Notes: a model not told the origin generated them from the letters alone. A DNA stretch of 16,657 bases from CAYWEP01 sp964613075 (GCA_964613075.1 CAZTFV010000025.1:1-16657), one strand, 5' to 3'; shown: positions 6,697 through 14,993, counted from the first letter of the stretch. A program made the numbers and translations.

Positions 6697-6819
6697 GTAG
6701 CCGTTCAGGATTTGACAAAACTTTTATTGTTCGAGCGTAGCGACAGCGAAGTCGAGAACTTCTCGATTCGGCTTTCAGCCTCACTCGAAGAATATCCTTG
6801 ACAACTCCTGAACGATTAC
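6697..6819 (+). mobile_element. MITE-like palindromic element, copy 2 (123 bp)
   Basis: The left end is GTAGCCGTTCAGGATTTGAC; the right end read inward is GTAATCGTTCAGGAGTTGTC, an imperfect terminal inverted repeat of about 20 bp. A perfect 8-bp direct repeat ACGTAGTG flanks it (6689-6696 and 6820-6827) and differs from the repeat around copy 1, as expected for independent insertions. The interior shares TTATTGTTCGAGCGTAG, TCGAGAA, TTCTCGA and CTCGAAGAATAT with copy 1, with the central arm diverged (an extra GGCTTTCAGCC mini-hairpin). It has no coding capacity and lies 12 bp before the gyrB -35 box. Confidence 0.85.
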
Positions 6820-6830
6820 ACGTAGTGGGG

Positions 6831-6859
6831 TTGAAAAAAAGCGAGAAATTCGCTATACT
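6831..6859 (+). promoter_or_regulatory. gyrB promoter (leaderless geometry)
   Basis: TTGAAA (6831-6836), a 17-bp spacer, TATACT (6854-6859), then 8 nt to the ATG at 6868. The predicted transcription start is 6866-6868, leaving no room for a ribosome binding site. This is the best sigma-70-type promoter match in the window. Confidence 0.7.
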
Positions 6860-6867
6860 AGCTTTAA

Positions 6868-8868
6868 ATGGCAACAAAAAAGCTATCTAAATTCAGCCTC
6901 GACGCTAGGCGGGCCTCTAATTATTCAGCACAGCAAATCCAGGTACTTGAAGGCTTAGAGCCGGTCAGAAAAAGACCGGGCATGTATATCGGTTCTACCG
7001 ATGTTACTGGCCTCCATGAGTCCTTACGGGAGATTATTGACAACGCGGTTGATGAGGCGCTCGCAGGACATGCGAAAAATGTCTGGATTCTTTTGAATAA
7101 AGACGGATCTATAACAGTCGTTGATGATGGCCGCGGTATTCCGGTTGATATCATGCCGCAGTACAAAAAGTCCGCGCTTGAAATCGTCATGACAAAACTG
7201 CATGCAGGCGGTAAATTCGGCGGATCGGCGTATAAAATCTCAGGCGGGCTGCACGGTGTGGGCTCATCAGTCGTGAATGCGCTGTCTGAGTGGCTGTGGG
7301 TGGAAGTAAAACGGGATGGAAAAATTTACTACCAGGAATATAAAAGAGGCAATCCCAAAACAGATGTCAAAGAAGTTGCAGAGTCCAAGCTCCCAAATAC
7401 CATCCCGAACAGAAGGTCTGGTACTGCCGTTACTTTTTTTCCGGATGATACAATTTTTAAGGGTTTTGAATTTTCCGCCACAGGCGGGATAAATTTTGGC
7501 TGGGATTTTGACACGATCAAAAAGGCGATCCGCGAGAGAGCGTATCTTGTGCCAAAACTGTTCTTCCACCTGATTGACCTGCGCGGCGAGGAAACAAAGG
7601 AGGTACATTACTATTTTGAGGGCGGTATTAAGTCTCTTATAGAAAAACTCAATGATAACAAAGGCCCGCTGCATGATGTGATTTATATAAACAAACATGA
7701 AGGAGATGTTGAAATAGAAATCGCGATCCAGTACAACAACACGTATGCCGAAAATGTTGAGTCATATGTCAATGTTATCAATACGGTAAATGGGGGTACG
7801 CATTTGACTGGTTTTCGCATGGCATTAACTCGTGCGGTGAATGATTACGGCAAGAAAATCGGCGCATTCAAGAGCGAAGAGGATTCGATTGTCGGTGATG
7901 ATACACGAGAAGGACTGACCGCTGTTGTCTTTGTCAAAATGCCGCAGGATAGGATCCAATTCGAAGGACAGACAAAAGGAAAATTAGGAAATTCCGAGAT
8001 CCAGCCGCTTGTCCAGCAGATCGTGAAAGAGGGCTTAGCTGTCTACTTTGAAGAAAATCCTTCCGACGCAAAACGAATTCTTGAGAAAGTCTATTTAGCA
8101 GCTAAAGCCCGCCTGGCCGCCAAAGCGGCCAAGGAAGCAGTCATCCGAAAAGGCGCATTGGAAGGATCGACACTGCCTGGCAAGCTCGCAGACTGCCAGG
8201 AAAAAGACCCGAGCATTTCGGAGCTGTATCTTGTAGAGGGAGACTCAGCAGGCGGTAGCGCGAAGCAAGGAAGAGACCGTAAATTCCAGGCAATTTTGCC
8301 GCTGAGAGGAAAAATACTTAACACCGAGCGTGCACGCTTGGATAAAATGATTGAGCATGAGGAGATAAAATCACTTATTATCGCCTTGGGCGCAGGTATT
8401 GCCGATACCATCAATATGGAAAAGCTTCGCTATCACCGCGTCATCATCATGACAGATGCGGATGTTGACGGCGAGCATATTGAGACATTGATCCTTACAT
8501 TCTTCTACAGACATTTACCTGAGGTTATTAAACAAGGATATCTCTATGTAGCCATGCCGCCGCTGTATAAATTGCAGCGGGGAAAGGATGTACGATATGC
8601 TTACAGTGATACGGAAAAAGATACGTTGCTTAAGGAAATGAGGAATGGCGGAAATGTGACTATTCAACGCTATAAAGGTCTTGGAGAAATGAATCCTGAG
8701 CAGCTCTGGGAGACGACTATGAATCCTGCCAACAGGCTTTTAAAACAAGTTGGCATTGTAGACGCTGAAGAAGCGGATGCGGTCTTCACCATGCTTATGG
8801 GGGACGAAGTCCCGCCGCGAAAAGCCTTTATCCAGACAAACGCCATAACTGCCACGCTAGATATTTGA
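6868..8868 (+). CDS. gyrB: DNA gyrase subunit B
   Basis: The 666-residue ATPase subunit of DNA gyrase, which with GyrA introduces negative supercoils. The GHKL ATP site shows N59 in DNAVDEALAGH, DDGRGIP (86-92) and GGLHGVGSSVVNALS. The transducer domain is followed by the TOPRIM domain with EGDSAGGSAKQGRDR (catalytic E457), PLRGKILN and DADVDGEHI (metal-binding D530, D532, D534). The C-terminal tail has QRYKGLGEMNPEQLWETTM, which contacts GyrA. The length is that of the short GyrB class, without the roughly 170-residue insert of E. coli. The start is set by the promoter that abuts it. The stop is TGA. gyrA lies about 2.3 kb downstream, separated by hppA. Confidence 0.98.
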   Translation: MATKKLSKFSLDARRASNYSAQQIQVLEGLEPVRKRPGMYIGSTDVTGLHESLREIIDNAVDEALAGHAKNVWILLNKDGSITVVDDGRGIPVDIMPQYKKSALEIVMTKLHAGGKFGGSAYKISGGLHGVGSSVVNALSEWLWVEVKRDGKIYYQEYKRGNPKTDVKEVAESKLPNTIPNRRSGTAVTFFPDDTIFKGFEFSATGGINFGWDFDTIKKAIRERAYLVPKLFFHLIDLRGEETKEVHYYFEGGIKSLIEKLNDNKGPLHDVIYINKHEGDVEIEIAIQYNNTYAENVESYVNVINTVNGGTHLTGFRMALTRAVNDYGKKIGAFKSEEDSIVGDDTREGLTAVVFVKMPQDRIQFEGQTKGKLGNSEIQPLVQQIVKEGLAVYFEENPSDAKRILEKVYLAAKARLAAKAAKEAVIRKGALEGSTLPGKLADCQEKDPSISELYLVEGDSAGGSAKQGRDRKFQAILPLRGKILNTERARLDKMIEHEEIKSLIIALGAGIADTINMEKLRYHRVIIMTDADVDGEHIETLILTFFYRHLPEVIKQGYLYVAMPPLYKLQRGKDVRYAYSDTEKDTLLKEMRNGGNVTIQRYKGLGEMNPEQLWETTMNPANRLLKQVGIVDAEEADAVFTMLMGDEVPPRKAFIQTNAITATLDI

Positions 8869-8870
8869 GT

Positions 8871-9015
8871 TTAGACACTAGAAGCTTGAAGCTGGATCTT
8901 GATACGTTCAGTTTCATGAACGTATCTTGAAGTTGGAAATTAGAAGACAGAATCTACCCTCTATTCTCTAATGTCAAGTTCTAACATCTAGTTTCTAGCG
9001 TCTAGCATCAAATTA
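8871..9015. repeat. Degenerate heptanucleotide array with central hairpin, gyrB-hppA spacer
   Basis: Most of the 180-bp spacer can be divided into 7-bp steps. The left side reads agacact, agaagct, tgaagct, ggatctt; the right side reads ctaccct, ctattct, ctaatgt, then ctaacat, ctagttt, ctagcgt, ctagcat. The two sides are roughly complementary, so the region forms a long imperfect inverted repeat. Within it is a perfect 10-bp hairpin GATACGTTCA / TGAACGTATC (8901-8910 and 8917-8926, 6-nt loop). There is no T tract, so it is not a standard gyrB terminator. No gene is seen. Confidence 0.7.
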
Positions 9016-9016
9016 C

Positions 9017-9045
9017 TTGAGTTTGTCCTGATCCTATTATATAAT
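9017..9045 (+). promoter_or_regulatory. hppA promoter
   Basis: TTGAGT (9017-9022), a 17-bp spacer and a perfect TATAAT (9040-9045). The predicted start at about 9052 leaves roughly 8 nt before the ATG at 9060, too short for a ribosome binding site. An overlapping weaker pair, TTGTCC (9023-9028) and TATTGT (9046-9051), would place the start at the ATG itself. Confidence 0.6.
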
Positions 9046-9059
9046 TATTGTTGAGTACA

Positions 9060-11093
9060 ATGAATTTATCGTTTTTATTCTCACACGCGCTGCTTGTTAC
9101 TATCGGCGCAAGTGTCCTGTCTATTATCTACGGCCTCTTCTTAACCTCACGCGTTCTCTCCCGTCCACGCGGTGACAAAAAAATGAATGACATCGCCGAT
9201 GCGATTACCGAGGGGGCGACTGCGTACATGTGGCGCCAATACAAGGTGGTTGCGATTATTGGCGCGATCATCGCAGTTCTGCTCTTTTTCACATTTGACC
9301 TGGTGACAGCACTTGGCTTTGCTCTGGGAGCAATTGCCTCAGCGACTGCAGGTATTATCGGCATGAATGTCGCTATCAGGACCAACATCCGTACAGCACA
9401 GGCTGCGAAACACGGCCTTTCGCAAGCCTTTAGTCTCGCATTCTCAGGCGGAGCAGTCACCGGCCTTATGGTTGCTGGTCTTGCGCTTTTGTCTCTTGGT
9501 GTTTTTTACCTTATTCTCATCACGCTTGGTGGAAATTCGCTTAAGCCCCTTGTTGCACTTGGATTTGGTAGCTCTTTGATATCGGTTTTTGCTCGATTGG
9601 GAGGAGGCATTTTTACCAAAGGTGCAGATGTTGGCACTGATATGGTTGGAAAAATTGAAAAAGGTATACCAGAGGATGATCCGCGAAATCCGGGCGTTAT
9701 CGCCGATTTGGTCGGAGACAATGTCGGTGATGATGCGGGCATGGCAGCAGATCTTTTTGAAACCTACCTTATTACCGCTGTTGCAGCCATGATTCTTGGC
9801 GAACTTCTGTTCCCGGGAACGACACAAGTACTCTTCTATCCGCTGCTTATTGGCGCTATCTCTATTGTTGCGAGCATTATTGGTACGTGGTTTGTGAAAT
9901 TGCGTGGAAAATCTATTATGGGCGCGTTGTATCAAGGGCTTGGTGTCGCATCCGTGCTTGCCATCGCAGGGTTTTATGTTTTAACGCAGGCACTTTCGGC
10001 ATCCGGCTTTTCGGCGATTATGCCAATGAGTCTTTTTTACTCAGCAATTATTGGTCTTGTTATCACCATCGGTATGGTTGTTATCACTGAGTTCTACACA
10101 TCCAAGAACTTTAGCCCTGTCAGAACGATTGCCAACGCCTCAGCCACTGGGCATGGAACCAATGTCATAGCAGGCTTGGCCATCTCTATGAAATCGACGC
10201 TCGCGCCAATTCTTCTTATCTCAGCTGGTATTTGGGTTGCTTATAACCTCGCTGGATTGTACGGTATTGCGATAGCGGCGGTGAGCATGCTGTCTTTAAC
10301 AGGTATTATTGTAGCAATTGATGCCTTCGGCCCGATTACTGATAACGCAGGTGGTATTGCAGAAATGGCAGGGCTTGATGAAAAAGTCAGAAATATCACC
10401 GACCCACTTGATGCTGTGGGCAACACCACCAAAGCAGTCACCAAAGCGTATGCTATCGGCAGTGCAGGACTGGCAGCGCTTGTGCTTTTTGCCAGCTATA
10501 CACAAGAATTGGTAAAATCTTCACAAGGAACGCAGATTGTTTTCTCACTTGCTGAGCCAAATGTTCTTATCGGCCTCTTTATCGGCGGGGCATTGCCATA
10601 TATTTTTGGCGCCTTGGCAATGGAGGCTGTAGGTAAAGCAAGTATCGCTGTTGTCAATGAGGTCAGACGGCAATTTAAAGAAATTAAAGGGTTGATGGAA
10701 GGGAAAGCAAAGCCGGAATACGGACGAGCTGTTGATATTGTCGCAACTGCTGCTCTTTCCGAAATGATATTACCAACGCTTATCACCATTGCCGCGCCAA
10801 TTTTCGTTGGCTTTTTACTTGGCCCGTTGGCACTTGGCGGCATGCTTGTTGGTACTATTATTACCGGGCTTTTTGTTGCTATCTCTATGACCACAGGGGG
10901 CGCAGCCTGGGATAATGCCAAAAAATATATTGAAGAAGGAGCCTTGGGCGGCAAGGGAAGCTTTGCGCATCAAGCAGCTGTTACCGGCGATACGGTTGGC
11001 GATCCATACAAAGATACTGCGGGTCCGGCTATTAATCCTATGATTAAAGTCATCAATATCGTTGCGCTTTTAATCGCTTCGTTTTTAGTGTAA
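9060..11093 (+). CDS. hppA: Membrane-bound proton-translocating pyrophosphatase, K+-independent type
   Basis: An integral membrane pump of 677 residues that couples hydrolysis of inorganic pyrophosphate to proton export. The active-site region is intact: DVGTDMVGKIEKGIPEDDPRNP followed by VGDNVGDDAGMAADLFETY, and near the C-terminus GGAAWDNAKKYIEEG and TGDTVGDPYKDTAGPAINP. About 15-16 hydrophobic segments are present and the length is normal for the family. GNTTKAVTKAYAIGS carries Lys (residue 458) and Thr (461) at the positions that in this family distinguish K+-independent H+ pumps from K+-dependent ones (Ala and Gly/Ala). The ATG at 9060 is chosen; in-frame TTG codons at 9048 and 9051 would add four or three residues. 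It has its own promoter and a terminator, so it appears monocistronic between gyrB and gyrA. Confidence 0.96.
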   Translation: MNLSFLFSHALLVTIGASVLSIIYGLFLTSRVLSRPRGDKKMNDIADAITEGATAYMWRQYKVVAIIGAIIAVLLFFTFDLVTALGFALGAIASATAGIIGMNVAIRTNIRTAQAAKHGLSQAFSLAFSGGAVTGLMVAGLALLSLGVFYLILITLGGNSLKPLVALGFGSSLISVFARLGGGIFTKGADVGTDMVGKIEKGIPEDDPRNPGVIADLVGDNVGDDAGMAADLFETYLITAVAAMILGELLFPGTTQVLFYPLLIGAISIVASIIGTWFVKLRGKSIMGALYQGLGVASVLAIAGFYVLTQALSASGFSAIMPMSLFYSAIIGLVITIGMVVITEFYTSKNFSPVRTIANASATGHGTNVIAGLAISMKSTLAPILLISAGIWVAYNLAGLYGIAIAAVSMLSLTGIIVAIDAFGPITDNAGGIAEMAGLDEKVRNITDPLDAVGNTTKAVTKAYAIGSAGLAALVLFASYTQELVKSSQGTQIVFSLAEPNVLIGLFIGGALPYIFGALAMEAVGKASIAVVNEVRRQFKEIKGLMEGKAKPEYGRAVDIVATAALSEMILPTLITIAAPIFVGFLLGPLALGGMLVGTIITGLFVAISMTTGGAAWDNAKKYIEEGALGGKGSFAHQAAVTGDTVGDPYKDTAGPAINPMIKVINIVALLIASFLV

Positions 11094-11105
11094 ACTTCCT
11101 ACTAA

Positions 11106-11161
11106 CGCTAAACCATTCTGCGTTGTTTCGCGTATGGTTCCGCTTAGTTTAGCGATTTTTT
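11106..11161 (+). terminator. Terminator hairpin after hppA, abutting gyrA
   Basis: The arms CGCTAAAC (11106-11113) and GTTTAGCG (11147-11154) are perfectly complementary, with inner pairs such as GCG/CGC. They are followed by A and six Ts (11156-11161), as in a rho-independent terminator. The T tract ends 4 nt before the gyrA ATG (11166), so gyrA must start from within or just after it, or by read-through. Confidence 0.6.
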
Positions 11162-11165
11162 AACT

Positions 11166-14100
11166 ATGAATATCGGCCAATTACAGAAGACCAACATCAC
11201 CGAAGAGATGAAAAAGGCGTATCTCAACTACGCCATGTCAGTCATTGTCGCCCGTGCGCTGCCAGATGTCAGAGATGGACTAAAACCGGTACACAGACGC
11301 ATTCTCTACGCAATGCACGAAATGGGGCTCTCTCATAGTGCAAAATACTCAAAGAGCGCAAAAATCGTCGGAGAGGTCATGGGAAAATTCCATCCGCACG
11401 GCGATATGCCGATTTATGACGCGCTGGTGCGTCTTGCTCAAAGTTTTGCCATGCGCTATCCGCTTATAGACGGACAAGGAAATTTCGGTTCGATCGATGG
11501 GGATCCGCCTGCGGCCATGCGTTACTGCGTCACCGGAGAAACCCTTGTCGTAACAAACAATGGGTTAGAACCGATACAATCGATTGCTCATAATGCTAGT
11601 GAATCAGTAAATATATCAGTTCTCTCGATCAATAAAAAAATCCATGAAGCATCCAAGTGGTTTGATAGCGGAATACATCCAACTATTGCACTAACGACAG
11701 GGCACGGCTTTCGCCTCGAAGGCTCCTACAATCATCCTGTGCTCATTTGGACAAAAGATGAGTCAGGAAAACCACAGTTTGGATGGAAGATGTTAGCACA
11801 CATAAAACCCGGCGATATAGCCGTGTTGGATAGAACACCAAATCTTCTTTGGCCAGAAAAGGAAATTTCCCTTGAAAAATACAAACCGAACATAAGCAAT
11901 CCGCGTACAAAGGTAAAGCAACTGCCTAAAACGCTCTCCAAAAGTCTCGCCTTTTTACTTGGGAGTCTTATCGCAGAAGGCAGCCTCGCAGCGCCAACAA
12001 AACTTGAGTTCGGGAACAGTGACGAGAGATGGATTGCGCAATTTGTCAGTGAGTGGCAACGTACGTTTCCTGATACACGACTTCATATCTTTAAAAAAGA
12101 ACCATCATCCTACGGTAGGATGCCATATTATCGAATCGAAATCCATTCACTGTATGTTATTGCATTCCTCAGAAATATCGGACTTGCTCCTCATAAATCC
12201 GCGAAGCGACGTATCCCTCCCTTACTGCTTACGTCGCCAAAACATGTAGCTAAAGCATTTTTGCAAGCCTATTTTGAAGGAGACGGTTCGATAAGTAGCA
12301 GTCGAAAAATGATTGAGCTTTCCTGCATATCAAAGAGTGAGTACTTGGTACAGGACATACAAATTCTTTTAATGCGTTTTGGCATTTTAGGAACGAAGCG
12401 ATTTGATCGTCATCGAGGGATGTATAAACTCTATCTTCGTGGAAGAAAAAATTATAAAGAATTTCAAAGCGCTATTGGCTTTCTTTCTGAACGAAAAAAA
12501 GAAAAACTACAACGAATTCTTGAGCAATTGGAAAAAGACAGTAGCCTTTTCGATTTCGTTCCATTCTTAAAAGACTATATCTACTCTGTTCTTGACAAAA
12601 CGCTTTCCTACGACAATATTCGCGCATTTGTTTATAAACATAACTTTGACAGATACAACGGTCTTTCCCAGCACGGCCAAACAGTCAGTGCTTCTGTTAT
12701 TTCTCAGTTGCAACCAGATATACGAACCTTATTTTCAAATCTTTTGGCAAATAATTATGTCTTTGACAAAATTGAAACGGTAACAAAAGGAGAGAGAAAA
12801 CGTGTCTATTCGCTCAAAGTTGAGAGTGCCTGCCATTCATTTGTCGCGAACAGCTTTATTAACCACAACACAGAAGCAAAAATGGCCACAATCGCAGCCG
12901 AAATGCTTGTTGATATTGACAAAAATACCGTTGCATACGCTGATAATTTTGATGCGACATTAAAAGAGCCAGTCTTTCTTCCGGCAAAACTACCCAACCT
13001 CCTTTTGATGGGGTCTGAGGGAATTGCCGTTGGTATGGCGACAAAAATTCCACCGCATAATTTGGGTGAGGTTATTGATGCCATAATCCACATGATCGGC
13101 AAAACGACATTTACCGATAAAGTTGGTCCTGGCTCGCCGATTCAAATGACAGCAAATGTCACAGTCGATGAACTCCTAGAGTTTATTAAAGGTCCTGATT
13201 TCCCAACAGCAGGCAGCATCTATGATATCGCCGAGATACGAAATGCTTACGCCACCGGACGGGGAAAAATAACCATTCGTGGCAAAGCAGAGATTGAAGA
13301 TATAGGCCAGGGAAAATCCGCAATCATTGTCACCGAGCTTCCGTACCAGGTTAACAAAGCACTGTTAGTTGCGCGTATTGCCGATCTGGCCAAAGAGAAA
13401 AAGATAGAGGGTATTTCGGACCTGCGGGACGAATCCGACCGTCGGGGGCTTCGTATTTTTATTGAACTCAAGCGCGATGCCACGCCAAAGAAAATATTAA
13501 ACAATCTTTTTAAATTCACCGCTTTGCAAACAACCTTCCCCGTCAACACCGTCGCACTGGTTGACGGCACGCCGCAGACGCTTAACCTCAAAGTCATCCT
13601 TGAGGAATATCTCAAGCACCGCTATTTTGTCGTAAGGAGACGATCCGAATTTGAGCTGCAACAGGCAAAGGCGAGGCTTCATATCCTGGAGGGTCTGAAG
13701 ATCGCGGTTGATCATATTGATGCGGTGATTAAAACAATCCGCGAGTCAAGAACACAGGACGATGCCAAGAAAAATTTGATGGAAAAATTCAAGCTCTCTG
13801 AGATTCAGGCAACGGCAATTTTGGATATGCAGCTTCGACGCCTTGCGGCACTTGAGAGGCAGAAGATTGAGGATGAGTTGCTGATGGTGAAAGAAACGAT
13901 CGCGTATCTTGATGATCTCCTTTCGCACCCTAAAAAAATACTTGTTGTGATTAAAGACGAGTTAGAAAATCTTAAGCATAAATATACCGATCCCAGACGC
14001 ACAAAGGTGTATAAGAGCAAAGTCGGCGAATTCTCGGAAGAGGATCTTATTCACAATGAGCCCACAGTCATCACCATGACACGCACAGGATATATCAAAA

Positions 14101-14993
14101 GACAATCCTTGAATAGTTTTCAAACGCAAAATAGGGGTGGGAAAGGTGTAACAGGTATGAAAATTAAAGAAGCGGATACGATTGCGTGTATCCGTTTTGC
14201 ACAGACGCATGATAATATTCTATTTTTTACCAATAAAGGCAAAGTCTACCAGCTTCGGGCATTTGATATCGCCGAAAGCTCACGTACCAGCAAAGGAACG
14301 GCGGTTGTGAATCTGCTCAACATCGAATCAGGTGAGAAAGTCGAGTCACTTATCACCTACAGCTTGAAAAACCAGAGGGGAAAGTACGTATTTCTGACGA
14401 CAAAGAAAGGGACTGTAAAGAAATCCGCACTGGCGGAATTTGAGAATATAAAGCGATCGGGCATTATTGCGATCAAGCTTGATCCTCAGGATGAGTTGGC
14501 ATGGAGCAATCTGACGAGCGGGGAGGCTGATGTCTTTATCGTCACACGAGACGGGAAGGTTATCCGCTTCCATGAAAAATCAGTCAGACCCATGGGTCGG
14601 GCAACGACAGGCGTGCGGGGAATAAAGCTTGTCGGCAACGATGAGGTTATCGGTATGGATGTTATAGCCAAAGGAGATAAACCGGATCTTCTCATCATTA
14701 TGGAAAATGGCCTTGGCAAAAAGACAAATATTGACCTCTTCCGGGGTCAAAGCAGGGCAGGACAGGGTATTAAAGTGGCAAAAGTGACTGATAAGACAGG
14801 AAAAGTTGTTATTGCGCAGATTATCCCCCACAACGCACAAGAAGTTATCATAACATCAAAAAAAGGCCAGGTCGTGAAGCTTGCCATATCGTCAGTACCC
14901 AAGCTTTCGCGCGATACACAAGGCGTCATCCTCATGCGCTTCTCAGACAAATCAGACAAAGTTGCATCCGCAACGTGTGTTGAGAGAAGCTAA
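11166..14993 (+). CDS. gyrA: DNA gyrase subunit A, intein-containing precursor
   Basis: A precursor of 1275 residues: GyrA of 827 residues interrupted by a 448-residue intein (residues 121-568). The N-terminal extein has the family start (EEMKKAYLNYAMSVIVARALPDVRDGLKPVHRRILYAM), HPHGDMPIYD, and IDGQGNFGSIDGDPPAAMRY, ending in the catalytic Tyr120. After the intein, TEAKMATIAAEMLVDIDKNTV resumes without loss. The C-terminal beta-pinwheel carries a near-consensus GyrA box, QNRGGKG (988-994), supporting gyrase over topoisomerase IV. Splicing is needed because the catalytic Tyr and its downstream neighbours are separated by the insert. Position 81, equivalent to E. coli Ser83 in the quinolone region, is Met. 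No Shine-Dalgarno is visible. The nearest -10-like sequence is TAGTTT (11145-11150), weak and inside the terminator arm. Confidence 0.97.
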   Translation: MNIGQLQKTNITEEMKKAYLNYAMSVIVARALPDVRDGLKPVHRRILYAMHEMGLSHSAKYSKSAKIVGEVMGKFHPHGDMPIYDALVRLAQSFAMRYPLIDGQGNFGSIDGDPPAAMRYCVTGETLVVTNNGLEPIQSIAHNASESVNISVLSINKKIHEASKWFDSGIHPTIALTTGHGFRLEGSYNHPVLIWTKDESGKPQFGWKMLAHIKPGDIAVLDRTPNLLWPEKEISLEKYKPNISNPRTKVKQLPKTLSKSLAFLLGSLIAEGSLAAPTKLEFGNSDERWIAQFVSEWQRTFPDTRLHIFKKEPSSYGRMPYYRIEIHSLYVIAFLRNIGLAPHKSAKRRIPPLLLTSPKHVAKAFLQAYFEGDGSISSSRKMIELSCISKSEYLVQDIQILLMRFGILGTKRFDRHRGMYKLYLRGRKNYKEFQSAIGFLSERKKEKLQRILEQLEKDSSLFDFVPFLKDYIYSVLDKTLSYDNIRAFVYKHNFDRYNGLSQHGQTVSASVISQLQPDIRTLFSNLLANNYVFDKIETVTKGERKRVYSLKVESACHSFVANSFINHNTEAKMATIAAEMLVDIDKNTVAYADNFDATLKEPVFLPAKLPNLLLMGSEGIAVGMATKIPPHNLGEVIDAIIHMIGKTTFTDKVGPGSPIQMTANVTVDELLEFIKGPDFPTAGSIYDIAEIRNAYATGRGKITIRGKAEIEDIGQGKSAIIVTELPYQVNKALLVARIADLAKEKKIEGISDLRDESDRRGLRIFIELKRDATPKKILNNLFKFTALQTTFPVNTVALVDGTPQTLNLKVILEEYLKHRYFVVRRRSEFELQQAKARLHILEGLKIAVDHIDAVIKTIRESRTQDDAKKNLMEKFKLSEIQATAILDMQLRRLAALERQKIEDELLMVKETIAYLDDLLSHPKKILVVIKDELENLKHKYTDPRRTKVYKSKVGEFSEEDLIHNEPTVITMTRTGYIKRQSLNSFQTQNRGGKGVTGMKIKEADTIACIRFAQTHDNILFFTNKGKVYQLRAFDIAESSRTSKGTAVVNLLNIESGEKVESLITYSLKNQRGKYVFLTTKKGTVKKSALAEFENIKRSGIIAIKLDPQDELAWSNLTSGEADVFIVTRDGKVIRFHEKSVRPMGRATTGVRGIKLVGNDEVIGMDVIAKGDKPDLLIIMENGLGKKTNIDLFRGQSRAGQGIKVAKVTDKTGKVVIAQIIPHNAQEVIITSKKGQVVKLAISSVPKLSRDTQGVILMRFSDKSDKVASATCVERS
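11526..12869 (+). mobile_element. GyrA intein with LAGLIDADG homing endonuclease
   Basis: An in-frame protein-splicing element of 448 residues between Tyr120 and Thr569, the same Y/T site used by mycobacterial GyrA inteins. Block A is C121-VTGETLVV; block B is GFRLEGSYNHPVLI with His190 (Ser187 where Thr is usual); blocks F and G are RVYSLKVESACHSFVANSFINHN, ending His567-Asn568, with Thr569 as the +1 nucleophile. The endonuclease has two LAGLIDADG helices, LAFLLGSLIAEG (261-272, acidic E271) and AFLQAYFEGDG (364-374, acidic D373), so both catalytic acids are present and it may be active for homing. All splicing residues needed for a Cys1/Asn/Thr+1 intein are intact. Confidence 0.96.

Noticed and set aside
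6638..6877. Minus-strand ORF of 79 codons in the holB-gyrB spacer
   Set aside because: It runs through the mobile palindrome and the gyrB promoter, and its product (basic, repeat-derived) has no family features.
7267..7698. Long minus-strand frames inside gyrB, hppA and gyrA
   Set aside because: They are antisense shadows of clearly conserved genes, without recognisable domains or start signals.
9048..9059. TTG start codons for hppA at 9048 and 9051
   Set aside because: They add only a few residues; 9048 lies upstream of the predicted transcription start. The ATG at 9060 fits family N-termini. TTG at 9051 is not fully excluded.
11166..14993. Topoisomerase IV subunit ParC instead of GyrA
   Set aside because: A GyrA box (QNRGGKG) and a pinwheel C-terminus are present, and a GyrB partner lies nearby.
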